This document shows, one piece after another, positions 1 to 5,676 of a DNA stretch of 14,074 bases. Source of the DNA: Clostridia bacterium. Its GTDB lineage: Bacteria; Bacillota_A; Clostridia; Christensenellales; Borkfalkiaceae. The DNA lies in contig RYWC01000013.1 of the NCBI GenBank assembly GCA_003979335.1, forward strand, positions 1 to 14,074. Direction: 5' to 3'. The notes under the pieces were generated by a model. That model was not told the origin of the DNA, did not search any database, and saw only the letters and a program-made list of their open reading frames with translations. The first letter of the stretch is position 1. Each line of letters opens with the position of its first letter. The position numbers were made by a program, and so were the translations under genes.

Positions 1-19
1 AGATGTGTATAAGAGACAG
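1..19 (+). other. Tn5/Nextera mosaic-end adapter remnant
   Basis: The first 19 bases, AGATGTGTATAAGAGACAG, match the transposase mosaic end used in Nextera libraries exactly. This is untrimmed adapter rather than biology, and it marks position 1 as the end of a contig. Confidence 0.97.
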
Positions 20-151
20 CTCTAACATTGTACTTAAAGCCGAGAAAAAAGGCAAGCCATTTTCAGGCTGTTCTTGCAAATTCCGTATTCAAAATTTCAA
101 AAACCCTATTCAATAGGGCAAAAATAGGCTAAAATAGCCCAAAAATGCGGT
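20..151. other. Leader to the tRNA remnant with two small hairpins
   Basis: No convincing gene. A plus-strand frame is open from 21 to a TAG at 114-116, but it has no start in the window and I do not recognise its residues. Two short hairpins follow: CCCTA/TAGGG (104-118) and GGCTA/TAGCC (128-140). They directly precede the tRNA-Ser remnant and could be part of an attachment region. Confidence 0.4.
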
Positions 152-212
152 ATGTTTGGAAATCGTGAGAGGTGAAAGCCTTCGGGGGTTCAAATCCCCC
201 TTTCCGCGCCAT
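152..212 (+). other. 3' part of a tRNA-Ser(GGA) gene, probable att site
   Basis: From about 157 the sequence reads as the 3' part of a serine tRNA: anticodon loop TTGGAAA (157-163, anticodon GGA at 159-161), a long class II variable arm, T stem GGGGG/CCCCC around loop TTCAAAT (185-201), acceptor strand TTTCCGC, discriminator G and encoded CCA (210-212). No D arm or matching GCGGAAA 5' acceptor strand lies upstream, so this is a fragment. Tyrosine recombinases commonly carry the 3' part of a tRNA as attP and rebuild the gene on insertion. With element-type genes to its right, this is best read as attP of a circular form or one prophage junction. Two GTACCC repeats (265-280) follow and could be arm sites. 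Confidence 0.75.
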
Positions 213-296
213 ATTTAACAAAATACTTTAAAAATCAAGCAGTTTTACCAACACACGATTTTCGTACCCATTTTGTACCCAAAGTTTAACGATAGA

Positions 297-327
297 CAAA
301 ATCGGCTCATTTGAGCCGATTTTTTTC
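297..327 (+). terminator. Intrinsic terminator after the att region
   Basis: A near-perfect hairpin with arms AAATCGGCTC and GAGCCGATTT around loop ATTT is followed by a T run on the plus strand. It would stop plus-strand transcription crossing the tRNA remnant. The symmetric A tract means it may also stop the minus-strand operon whose last gene ends at 424. The remaining bases 328-423 hold no gene I can support. Confidence 0.8.
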
Positions 328-423
328 ATTACAGCGACAGAAAAATGAATAATCGCCGCACGATTAGGCGCGACGACTATCCGAGAGAATATATGACAAC
401 CTTGGGGGATATGGGTATGCAGA

Positions 424-630
424 TTATCTTAAATGCAGCAAGAGTTTATTTAGAACTTCTGTGGACGGCTTTTCTTTGTCCATTTCGTAAGCGAGAATAT
501 CTTCCTGCGGTATGTCTGTAATCTTTGACAGGGTTTCAACCGAGAAATGCTTTTGCTGGCGCAGAGTACGCAGTTTTAAAGCCAGCGGCGACAGCTTGAC
601 ATTTATGAGAATTTCGTTTTCGTTATCCAT
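424..630 (-). CDS. Small Cro/C1-type (Xre family) helix-turn-helix protein
   Basis: A 68-residue protein that is essentially one HTH domain. Residues about 18-66 follow the Xre pattern: LRTLRQQK helix, then ETLSKITDI and a recognition helix QEDILAYEMDKEKPS, ending in LNKLLLHL. The glutamate-lysine-proline stretch after the recognition helix is typical of the family. It is expected to bind DNA as a dimer, usually as a repressor of phage or element genes. Its ATG overlaps the end of the upstream gene by 8 bases, with an AAGGAA ribosome site inside that gene, so it is translationally coupled as the last gene of the unit. Its target is not identifiable here. Confidence 0.8.
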   Translation of the reverse strand: MDNENEILINVKLSPLALKLRTLRQQKHFSVETLSKITDIPQEDILAYEMDKEKPSTEVLNKLLLHLR

Positions 631-946
631 TGTCCGATTCCTTCTTTTTCTTTTTAGATAAACCGCCTTCGATTATTGTAAACGCAGGCAGATTTTCTTC
701 TAATTGATTTTTGAATGTTGGACAGTACAACCAAGACGACGGTTTGAGCTTTGAATTTATTGTTTCGGAAATGACAAACAACGCTTGCTTTACACCCCTA
801 TTGTAAGGTGTATCTTCGGCGAAGTCCCTCTCGAAAGTTTCGGCGGCAGGCACCATAACCTTTTTAATCTCGTAAAGAATTGAGCATAGTGCATCGTTTT
901 CTTTACAAACGCGGTCATAAGCCTGTTCTAATTCTGCCTTGGTCAT
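623..946 (-). CDS. Phage-type hypothetical protein
   Basis: A 107-residue soluble protein that I do not assign to a family. The N-terminal half (residues 1-35) looks helical (AELEQAYDRVCKENDALCSI). The middle has a short conserved-looking GVKQALFVISETI helix, and the C-terminus is a lysine run (KKKKK, residues about 98-102) that may bind nucleic acid. It starts two bases after the stop of the Tad1-like gene and overlaps the HTH gene by 8 bases, so it belongs to the same transcript. The ribosome site is weak (AGAAATAGAA). No signal peptide or membrane segment is visible. Confidence 0.65.
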   Translation of the reverse strand: MTKAELEQAYDRVCKENDALCSILYEIKKVMVPAAETFERDFAEDTPYNRGVKQALFVISETINSKLKPSSWLYCPTFKNQLEENLPAFTIIEGGLSKKKKKESDNG

Positions 947-948
947 TT

Positions 949-1305
949 CTATTTCTGATAGGTACCGAGCTTTCCGCTTTCAGCTCTGTCCTCTGTCCTT
1001 TTATTCATCCACATAAGGGCTTCTTCAGTGGCTGTAAGCGCAAGAGCGTTCTCTCTTGTCGCAAACTCGCCTTTTTGAAAGCATTGAAGTCTGTGGCGGA
1101 CGATTTCAAGCAGATCCGCCTCTACTACGCCGGGAATGGAACCCTCGACGTTGCGCGGTCCGTTCTGGAACTGAATATTCGCTACTACTTTGTCGCCCCT
1201 GCGGACTTCGTAGTAATGGCGACCATTGCCGGGACCTACTTCGTCTTCATAGTAAACGTCGTTAAGGTTATTGTTGCGCTGAATGCGCATATTGAGTTTT
1301 TCCAT
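949..1305 (-). CDS. Possible Tad1-like (Acb2/Tad1 hairpin) anti-defence protein
   Basis: A 118-residue protein with the layout of a widespread phage family: an N-terminal beta-rich part (YYEVRRGDKVVANIQFQNGP, residues 31-50), then EADLLEIVRHRLQCFQ and FATRENALALTATEEALMWM, and a terminal KRTEDRAESGKLGT. The DLLxIVxxRLxxFQxGxFxxRENAxAL pattern is one I associate with the Acb2/Tad1 hairpin domain. Tad1 sequesters the cyclic ADP-ribose signal of the Thoeris defence system. F76 and N86 are ten residues apart, as I recall for the reported ligand-pocket pair F82/N92 of a characterised Tad1. The usual FxCREN cysteine is threonine here. The family link is from memory, not a search. A GGGG site precedes the ATG; the gene lies 4 bases after its neighbour. 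Confidence 0.55.
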   Translation of the reverse strand: MEKLNMRIQRNNNLNDVYYEDEVGPGNGRHYYEVRRGDKVVANIQFQNGPRNVEGSIPGVVEADLLEIVRHRLQCFQKGEFATRENALALTATEEALMWMNKRTEDRAESGKLGTYQK

Positions 1306-1309
1306 AAAT

Positions 1310-1612
1310 TTACCCCTTTTTTAAAATTGATTTATCTTCAACGAGAACCCAAGTAGTATGTTCTGCGTTACAAGCAAAAACATATTTGTGGGTTTCCGCC
1401 AAGTGCAAACAGTTTGTTAAGACGTGAAAATCAACGTTGGTCTTCTTATTCTTCTCAACTAAACGCTTTAAGCGTTCCGTAGTTGAAGTGTAACCGTTGG
1501 TACCGTCAATTTTATGTGTCCAGTTATTGTGCTGGCGCACAAGTCCCGTACTTTCAGGGAATTTGTGGGGCGCATCTTTCAGCTTGCCGTCCCAGTAGTA
1601 AAGATATACCAT
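1310..1612 (-). CDS. Hypothetical protein directly after the tRNA cluster
   Basis: A 100-residue protein of unknown family. The chosen start (MVYLYYWDGKLKDAPH) has GGCGGTAGG upstream; the longer open frame begins inside the tRNA-Thr gene and is not credible. The sequence is mixed alpha/beta with a lysine-rich centre (LKRLVEKNKKTN) and a C-terminal strand pattern (KYVFACNAEHTTWVLVED). No membrane segment or signal peptide. It lies 25 bases downstream of tRNA-Thr on the same strand, so its mRNA is probably released by tRNA 5' and 3' processing of a common transcript. A function cannot be inferred. Confidence 0.65.
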   Translation of the reverse strand: MVYLYYWDGKLKDAPHKFPESTGLVRQHNNWTHKIDGTNGYTSTTERLKRLVEKNKKTNVDFHVLTNCLHLAETHKYVFACNAEHTTWVLVEDKSILKKG

Positions 1613-1636
1613 AAGCCTACCGCCTATTAAATTCTG

Positions 1637-1712
1637 TGGAGCTGGTGACTGGAATCGAACCCGCAACCTACTGATTACAAATCAGTTGCTCTGCCTGTTG
1701 AGCTACGCCAGC
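1637..1712 (-). tRNA. trnT: tRNA-Thr (TGT)
   Basis: A complete 76-nt cloverleaf with encoded CCA. The acceptor is GCTGGCG/CACCAGC with one mismatched position, the D arm contains TAGCTCAACAGG, and the T loop is TTCGATT. The anticodon stem ACTGA/TCAGT encloses loop TTTGTAA, giving anticodon TGT. It is the last of four tRNA genes on this strand. Its 5' edge joins an inverted repeat in the preceding spacer. Confidence 0.95.
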
Positions 1713-1860
1713 GTTACGGAACTTATCGCTGTTCCCGCGTCGGACTGGGTACCGAAGGGCTGTACAATCCCTGCTATGATTAAGTAGTCTGAACCTTTCT
1801 CGGCTATTTACCATAGACCGTTACGCTGGTACCCGCGCCCTTAGTTGAGAAAGTTTCATT
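1713..1860 (-). other. Structured tRNA spacer, possible tRNA-like RNA
   Basis: The 148-nt spacer between tRNA-Asn and tRNA-Thr has no gene but several inverted repeats. CCAGCGTTACGG (1708-1719) is the inverse, with one mismatch, of CCGTTACGCTGG (1818-1829). GAGAAAG (about 1847-1853) pairs with CTTTCTC (about 1796-1802), and GGGTACC/GGTACCC offer an alternative pairing. Inside, AGGG-ATTGTACAG-CCCT looks like an anticodon arm with GTA (Tyr), but no D arm, T arm or CCA completes a normal tRNA. Confidence 0.4.
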
Positions 1861-1936
1861 TGGCTCCCAGAGCAAGACTTGAACTTGCGACAGCCTGATT
1901 AACAGTCAGGTGCTCTACCTACTGAGCTATCCGGGA
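1861..1936 (-). tRNA. trnN: tRNA-Asn (GTT)
   Basis: A complete 76-nt gene with encoded CCA. The acceptor TCCCGGA pairs with TCTGGGA (one G-T pair), the D arm is GCTC...GAGC, and the T loop is TTCAAGT. The anticodon stem CCTGA/TCAGG encloses loop CTGTTAA, giving anticodon GTT. Six bases separate it from tRNA-Gln upstream. Confidence 0.96.
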
Positions 1937-1942
1937 ATATAG

Positions 1943-2017
1943 TGGCTGGGGTAGCAGGATTTGAACCTACGAATGCGGGAATCAAAATCCCGTGCTTTAC
2001 CGCTTGGCGACACCCCA
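1943..2017 (-). tRNA. trnQ: tRNA-Gln (TTG)
   Basis: A complete 75-nt gene with encoded CCA. The acceptor TGGGGTG pairs with TACCCCA, the D region TCGCCAAGCGG is characteristic of glutamine tRNAs, and the T loop is TTCAAAT. The anticodon stem CGGGA/TCCCG encloses loop TTTTGAT, giving anticodon TTG. Confidence 0.96.
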
Positions 2018-2024
2018 ATGTTGG

Positions 2025-2104
2025 TGGTGATTCTTGGGGGAATTGAACCCAAACCATTTGCAGAGTGAAAGTCTGCTGTCCTAACCAGTTTAGACGAAAG
2101 AACC
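2025..2104 (-). tRNA. trnE: tRNA-Glu (TTC) with irregular T arm
   Basis: About 80 nt with encoded CCA. The acceptor GGTTCTT pairs with AAGAATC, and the D region TCGTCTAAACTGG is glutamate-like. The anticodon stem GCAGA/TCTGC encloses loop CTTTCAC, giving anticodon TTC. The T arm is odd: with a normal 7-base loop the stem TTGGG/CCCCC has two mismatches, while TTGGG/CCCAA pairs fully only if the loop has 9 bases and the acceptor is shortened. It may be a functional but divergent phage tRNA or a decaying copy. It is the first gene of the tRNA run. Confidence 0.8.
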
Positions 2105-2668
2105 ATAGAGTAAAACTCGCAGTGTTGCCTTGCCCCCACCGCGAGTTTTTATTTTTTAACGGAAATTTTCTGATGCGCCAAACCTTGGGGCAAGCCTTGA
2201 TAGGTTCGGCGGCACTGATTCTCAGTGCGAATACCTATACACCGCGCGCAACTTATCTTATAAGCGTACAGGACCCGATAAACTTCCCCGCCTTTTGACG
2301 GCGGGGCGCGCAAACGCCCTTTTTATGGGATTTGGTGAAGAATGAGAGTGCTAACCTCTCTAACGCTATCTTTTCCGACAAGCGTTCTGCCCGGCATTTC
2401 TTCATATAACCGCGCCCAGCTACACTGGATAGGCGCGGTATTAAGTTTGTGGTAGCCCCACCGTTCAACCGAAAACCTATAAACGGGGACGAGCGGGGCT
2501 ACCGAATGGTGCAAAAGGCATTCTGCTTTACTTTGTCATACCGAATCAGTTTGGCGACTATCTGGGGAAATGTTACCCTTCAATTTGCGCGGTTGACCAA
2601 ATTGCTACTTTCTTTTGACGGTAGGCGATGGATATTACGCCCACCGATAAAGTGTCTTGCCTAATGCG
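2105..2668 (-). ncRNA. Putative structured noncoding RNA region upstream of the tRNA genes
   Basis: About 560 nt without a credible gene, starting a few bases after a good promoter and running into the tRNA cluster. It is dense in stable hairpins: GGTAGGCG/CGCCCACC (2620-2645), CAATTTG/CAAATTG (2581-2604), a 9-bp GGTAGCCCC/GGGGCTACC closing a 53-nt element (2451-2503), ACCGCGCC/GGCGCGGT (2409-2439), CCCCGCC/GGCGGGG (2286-2306) and ATAGGT/ACCTAT enclosing GCACTGA/TCAGTGC (2200-2238). Because it follows TROVE and rtcB genes, one or more Y-like RNAs is the favoured idea. I could not find an intact tRNA-like T arm here. Processed leader RNA or degenerate tRNAs are alternatives. Confidence 0.45.
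2112..2149. terminator. Hairpin with T tract on the plus strand, terminator-like
   Basis: A perfect 9-bp stem AAAACTCGC/GCGAGTTTT encloses a 20-base C-rich loop and is followed on the plus strand by TATTTTTT. No plus-strand gene needs it. On the minus strand it sits directly before tRNA-Glu with only a short T tail, so it may be a folded element of the noncoding transcript instead. Confidence 0.45.
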
Positions 2669-2674
2669 TTTCGC

Positions 2675-2705
2675 ATTATATCACGAAAAATTAACTTTGT
2701 ATCAA
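2675..2705 (-). promoter_or_regulatory. Sigma70-type promoter for the noncoding/tRNA unit
   Basis: On the minus strand a perfect TATAAT (2680-2675) is preceded by TTGATA (2705-2700) with a 19-base spacer, slightly long. The predicted start is near 2668. It lies in an AT-rich gap after the last gene of the RtcB operon and points at the structured region and tRNA genes. A small palindrome TAATGCG/CGCATTA (2662-2678) overlaps the -10 box and start, and could be an operator. Confidence 0.65.
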
Positions 2706-2722
2706 AAAGTATTCAAAATTTT

Positions 2723-2932
2723 TTAGTGCAAGAGCGTCCAAGCTAAACTTGCCGCCGTAAAGCCGTTTGATAAGCAATTTTCGACTGCCGCATCTGTCAA
2801 ATACTTTTCAATGTATTCTTCGGAAGCTCCGTCAAGGCGCATTAAGTCGGCGGTTTGCTTACGCAGTTCTGCACGTTTCTTGTTGAGTTCCTGTTCGTTT
2901 ATGGTTTTATTGAGTGATTCGTTACCTGCCAT
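2723..2932 (-). CDS. Small hypothetical protein coupled to rtcB
   Basis: A 69-residue, mostly helical, charged protein (INEQELNKKRAELRKQTADL, residues about 11-30, then EEYIEKYLTDAAVENCLSNG). I do not recognise it. It starts 2 bases after the rtcB stop with GGAG at good spacing, so it is clearly the last gene of that operon. It is not archease or RtcA, the usual RtcB partners: it is too short and lacks their motifs. A small accessory factor or an unrelated phage gene are equally possible. Confidence 0.7.
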   Translation of the reverse strand: MAGNESLNKTINEQELNKKRAELRKQTADLMRLDGASEEYIEKYLTDAAVENCLSNGFTAASLAWTLLH

Positions 2933-2934
2933 AT

Positions 2935-4191
2935 CTACTCCGTAGCCTTGTAATTGTGGACGGGCTTAATAATCTGTTCGATATATACGGTGTCTGCAAC
3001 AAGTTCAATAATTTCGTCCGACGGCTTATACGCGAAAGGTGCTTCGTCCAACGTGTCGGCGGAAACGGAAGTTGAGTAAATTCCTTCCATTGTCTTTTGG
3101 AAGTCTTCCAGTTTAAGGTTTTTCTTGGCTTCGGACCGCGACATTATACGACCTGCGCCGTGCGGTGCAGAATAGTTCCAGTCGGGGTTTCCCTTGCCGA
3201 TACCGATTATGCAACCGTCGCGCATATTGAGCGGAATAAGAACTCTTTCGCCGTCTTTGGCTGAAATTGCGCCCTTGCGAATGTAACCGTCAAGGCTGAT
3301 ATAGTTGTGGCGCGTAGTAAACGAAATTCTTTTCCAGTCGAATTCCCACCCGTTTCTGCGGTGTAAAAAGCTCTCGCCCCATTCCATTGCTTGCGGGTTC
3401 TTTCCGTTGGCATACCATTTTGCCGCATAATTGCTTATAATGCGTTGAGCGATAGTTTCGCGGTTTAAATCGGCGAAGTTGGTACAGATTTGCATATCGT
3501 TAAGGTATTCGTCCATAGAATCGCCCTGCAAATAGCATAAATCTCTTGGAAGTTTCGGTTTTTCGGCTTTCATTACCTTTAAAACGTCTGCTATTTCCTT
3601 TTCTCTGCCTTGCGCTTTGAGTTCGGCAATTACTTCCGTTGTGGAAGCTGCACGATATTCCTTCGCCGCACGGTCTTGGTAGTAGTCCGCCACTTGCTTG
3701 CCAAGATTGCGAGAACCGCTATGTATGACGAGATATTTTTCGCCGTGCTGTCCTTCGTCAATTTCTATGAAGTGGTTTCCGCCACCGAGCGTTCCAAGCG
3801 AGCATTCGAGCCAGTCCCTATTCGTTAAGTGGTCCTTGCAACGCAGTTGCTCTATAAGCCCATGCGCCTTGTCCGAAAAGGTGCTTACATTTCTACCCGA
3901 CGGAATGCGGTTCCTGATAATCTCGTCAAGTAATTTATAGTCAATGTCGATTTTGCCGAGATTTACGCAGAGCATTCCGCACCCTATATCAACGCCGACA
4001 AGGTTCGGAATAATTTTGTCCTTTACGGGCGCGGTAAAACCTATTACACACCCTGCCCCAGCGTGGCAATCGGGCATAATGCGGATTTGAGATTCCGCAA
4101 ATACGCCCGTTTTGTCAAGCTCGTGCAACTGTGCAAGGGCGGGCTGGTCGATATTGTCCGTAAAGATTTTAGTGTTGTTGAATTGAATCAT
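2935..4191 (-). CDS. rtcB: RNA-splicing ligase RtcB
   Basis: A full-length 418-residue RtcB, close to bacterial homologues. RtcB joins RNA ends carrying 2',3'-cyclic or 3'-phosphate to 5'-OH ends using GTP and Mn2+, repairing cleaved tRNA and rRNA and splicing tRNA halves in other domains of life. Visible motifs: MPDCHAGAGCVIGFT (39-53), VGVDIGCGM (65-73, metal ligands D68 and C71), GTLGGGNHF (133-141, N139/H140), HSGSRNLG (157-164), TRHNY (293-297) and SAPHGAGRIMSR (341-352), where H344 corresponds to the histidine that becomes guanylated. All catalytic positions look intact. It starts 5 bases after the TROVE gene, with only a weak ribosome site, suggesting coupled translation. No rtcA, archease or RtcR-type activator gene is visible. 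Confidence 0.96.
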   Translation of the reverse strand: MIQFNNTKIFTDNIDQPALAQLHELDKTGVFAESQIRIMPDCHAGAGCVIGFTAPVKDKIIPNLVGVDIGCGMLCVNLGKIDIDYKLLDEIIRNRIPSGRNVSTFSDKAHGLIEQLRCKDHLTNRDWLECSLGTLGGGNHFIEIDEGQHGEKYLVIHSGSRNLGKQVADYYQDRAAKEYRAASTTEVIAELKAQGREKEIADVLKVMKAEKPKLPRDLCYLQGDSMDEYLNDMQICTNFADLNRETIAQRIISNYAAKWYANGKNPQAMEWGESFLHRRNGWEFDWKRISFTTRHNYISLDGYIRKGAISAKDGERVLIPLNMRDGCIIGIGKGNPDWNYSAPHGAGRIMSRSEAKKNLKLEDFQKTMEGIYSTSVSADTLDEAPFAYKPSDEIIELVADTVYIEQIIKPVHNYKATE

Positions 4192-4196
4192 AATTT

Positions 4197-5651
4197 TTAC
4201 TCGCTTTTAGAGCCGTAATTCTCTATTCTCTTAACCTGATTCCCAATACCGTCTTCGGCAAGTGAAATGAATTCGAGAACCTTTTCACTCCACCCGGCGA
4301 TAATGTTTGTATTCTTGCCAATAAACTGCTGCGTGCCGTAGCCCTGTAAGTCTATCGCATGCACCCAGAAATCGGGGTTCTTGTTTTTGCGGTATTCGTC
4401 GGCAAGGGGCTGGCAAGTTCTTTGATAGCCGCCGTACCAACCGCTGTTTATTTCGTTGTCCGAAAGAAGAATAAGCCTATCCACCTTGTCGGGCAAGTTG
4501 AGTATTTTCCTAAGCGGTAAGGTCAAGTCCGTTCCGCCGCCCTGCACGGGAATACTTAATGCCGAGTTGATAATTCCGTTCTTACTTGAGAAAGTAGCCT
4601 GCCAAATATCTGTATCAAATGTATAGACTATGTATTCTTCGCAAATTTTACTTGCAAGCACGCCGAGCAAACGTGCTATGTCGCAGCACTTGATAGCCGA
4701 TTTACCGCTTATAGCGTGTCCCATAGAACCGCTTGTATCTACCGCGATAACGGTTCTGCCCTTTATCTTGGGCATATTATCAACGGAATACTCAAGGGCG
4801 GTTTCAAGCGTATCGAGCACTTTATTCGTTATGCCGGGCACCTTTACAATTTCATTGTACGCCGAGAAGAAACGGAAAGGCAACTGTTTTGATTTAAGCA
4901 CCTGCGCCTTATCTGCAAGTTTGGTATAAACTTTGTCGATATTTTCGGGCGCGGCGTTAATGATATTACGCAAATTGCGCAACATTGCCATATAGCCGAG
5001 TTTGTCTTCCGCAATGAGCTTTTCCCACGATTCCTTGGTATTTCCGTTCGCTGAAAGCTCGGTTTCCCAGCGTTCTGCCGTAGGAAGGGCGTCATTTATG
5101 ATTGCGTTAAAGAGTTCTTCCTGCTCTTTTGTCTGCGGTTTAGTATGCGTGAGTTTTAATACATCCTTAAACTTAACCGTCTTATTTCCGCCGTTGTACT
5201 TGCTTATCTGATAGGTGCTGAACTTGCCGACTGCTGCGCCGAGTGCCTTTTTCAAGCCGTTAGGAATAGGCTTCCCGAACATAGTAAGGTAGCAAGCCAA
5301 AATTTCCGTAATATCGTCGGGACGTTCTACAATGTCTGCAACGACTTCCTTTATGAATTCCTTACTGTTGACGTTGTTTGCAATGAGCGCGGTAAGCGCG
5401 TGCGATACCGAGCGCAAGTGTATTTCCTTTCTTGCGTAACGGGCGAGATTTGCAACGAACTTGGGTGCGCCGCCCAGTACTGCAGTAGCCGTTTTGATAA
5501 GGTCGTTCGTAGTGTCGCCGTAGTACTTTTCTTCGCCGAAGAAAGAAGTAAGCACCTGAGTTACGAGTTTGTCCTTGTCTGCCATTGAGTAGGCGACGTG
5601 TCCGCTCTTATTCTGGGTTTTGATAGTGTTGGTCTGATTAAATTTGCTCAT
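4197..5651 (-). CDS. rsr: TROVE-domain Ro60-like RNA-binding protein (Rsr family)
   Basis: A 484-residue Ro60 orthologue. The family forms a HEAT-repeat ring that binds Y RNAs on its outer face and misfolded RNA 3' ends in its central hole; bacterial Rsr works with exoribonucleases such as PNPase. Here residues about 15-290 are the helical TROVE part (HLRSVSHALTAL, 78-89; YMAMLRNLRNI, 220-230; LPFRFFSAYNEI, 257-268). Residues about 298-480 are a von Willebrand A-like domain with a complete MIDAS set: DTSGSM (305-310), GGGTD (371-375) and LSDNE (396-400). AGGAG lies before the ATG, and it opens the TROVE-rtcB-69 aa block after a 25-base gap from the ASCH gene. Salmonella rsr-yrlBA-rtcBA has the same protein pairing, which predicts a Y RNA nearby. 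Confidence 0.94.
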   Translation of the reverse strand: MSKFNQTNTIKTQNKSGHVAYSMADKDKLVTQVLTSFFGEEKYYGDTTNDLIKTATAVLGGAPKFVANLARYARKEIHLRSVSHALTALIANNVNSKEFIKEVVADIVERPDDITEILACYLTMFGKPIPNGLKKALGAAVGKFSTYQISKYNGGNKTVKFKDVLKLTHTKPQTKEQEELFNAIINDALPTAERWETELSANGNTKESWEKLIAEDKLGYMAMLRNLRNIINAAPENIDKVYTKLADKAQVLKSKQLPFRFFSAYNEIVKVPGITNKVLDTLETALEYSVDNMPKIKGRTVIAVDTSGSMGHAISGKSAIKCCDIARLLGVLASKICEEYIVYTFDTDIWQATFSSKNGIINSALSIPVQGGGTDLTLPLRKILNLPDKVDRLILLSDNEINSGWYGGYQRTCQPLADEYRKNKNPDFWVHAIDLQGYGTQQFIGKNTNIIAGWSEKVLEFISLAEDGIGNQVKRIENYGSKSE

Positions 5652-5676
5652 TGTTATTTTATTCTCCTGAAATTTT

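Noticed and set aside
343..519. A 58-residue plus-strand frame (MNNRRTIRRDDYPREYM...)
   Set aside because: It overlaps the HTH gene on the opposite strand and lacks a ribosome site. The N-terminal part looks protein-like, but that is not enough to call it.
880..1356. Plus-strand 158-residue frame
   Set aside because: It lies opposite three well-spaced minus-strand genes with clear coupling and ribosome sites, so it is a shadow frame.
1713..1860. A group I intron core or a tmRNA in the tRNA spacer
   Set aside because: GGTTCAGACTA recalls an intron P7 strand, but the matching partner, P3/P8 and enough length are absent. There is no tmRNA resume frame or tRNA-Ala-like end.
2253..2514. Short minus-strand frames in the hairpin-rich region
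   Set aside because: They run through several strong hairpins, lack ribosome sites and give no protein-like pattern. Structured RNA is the better reading.
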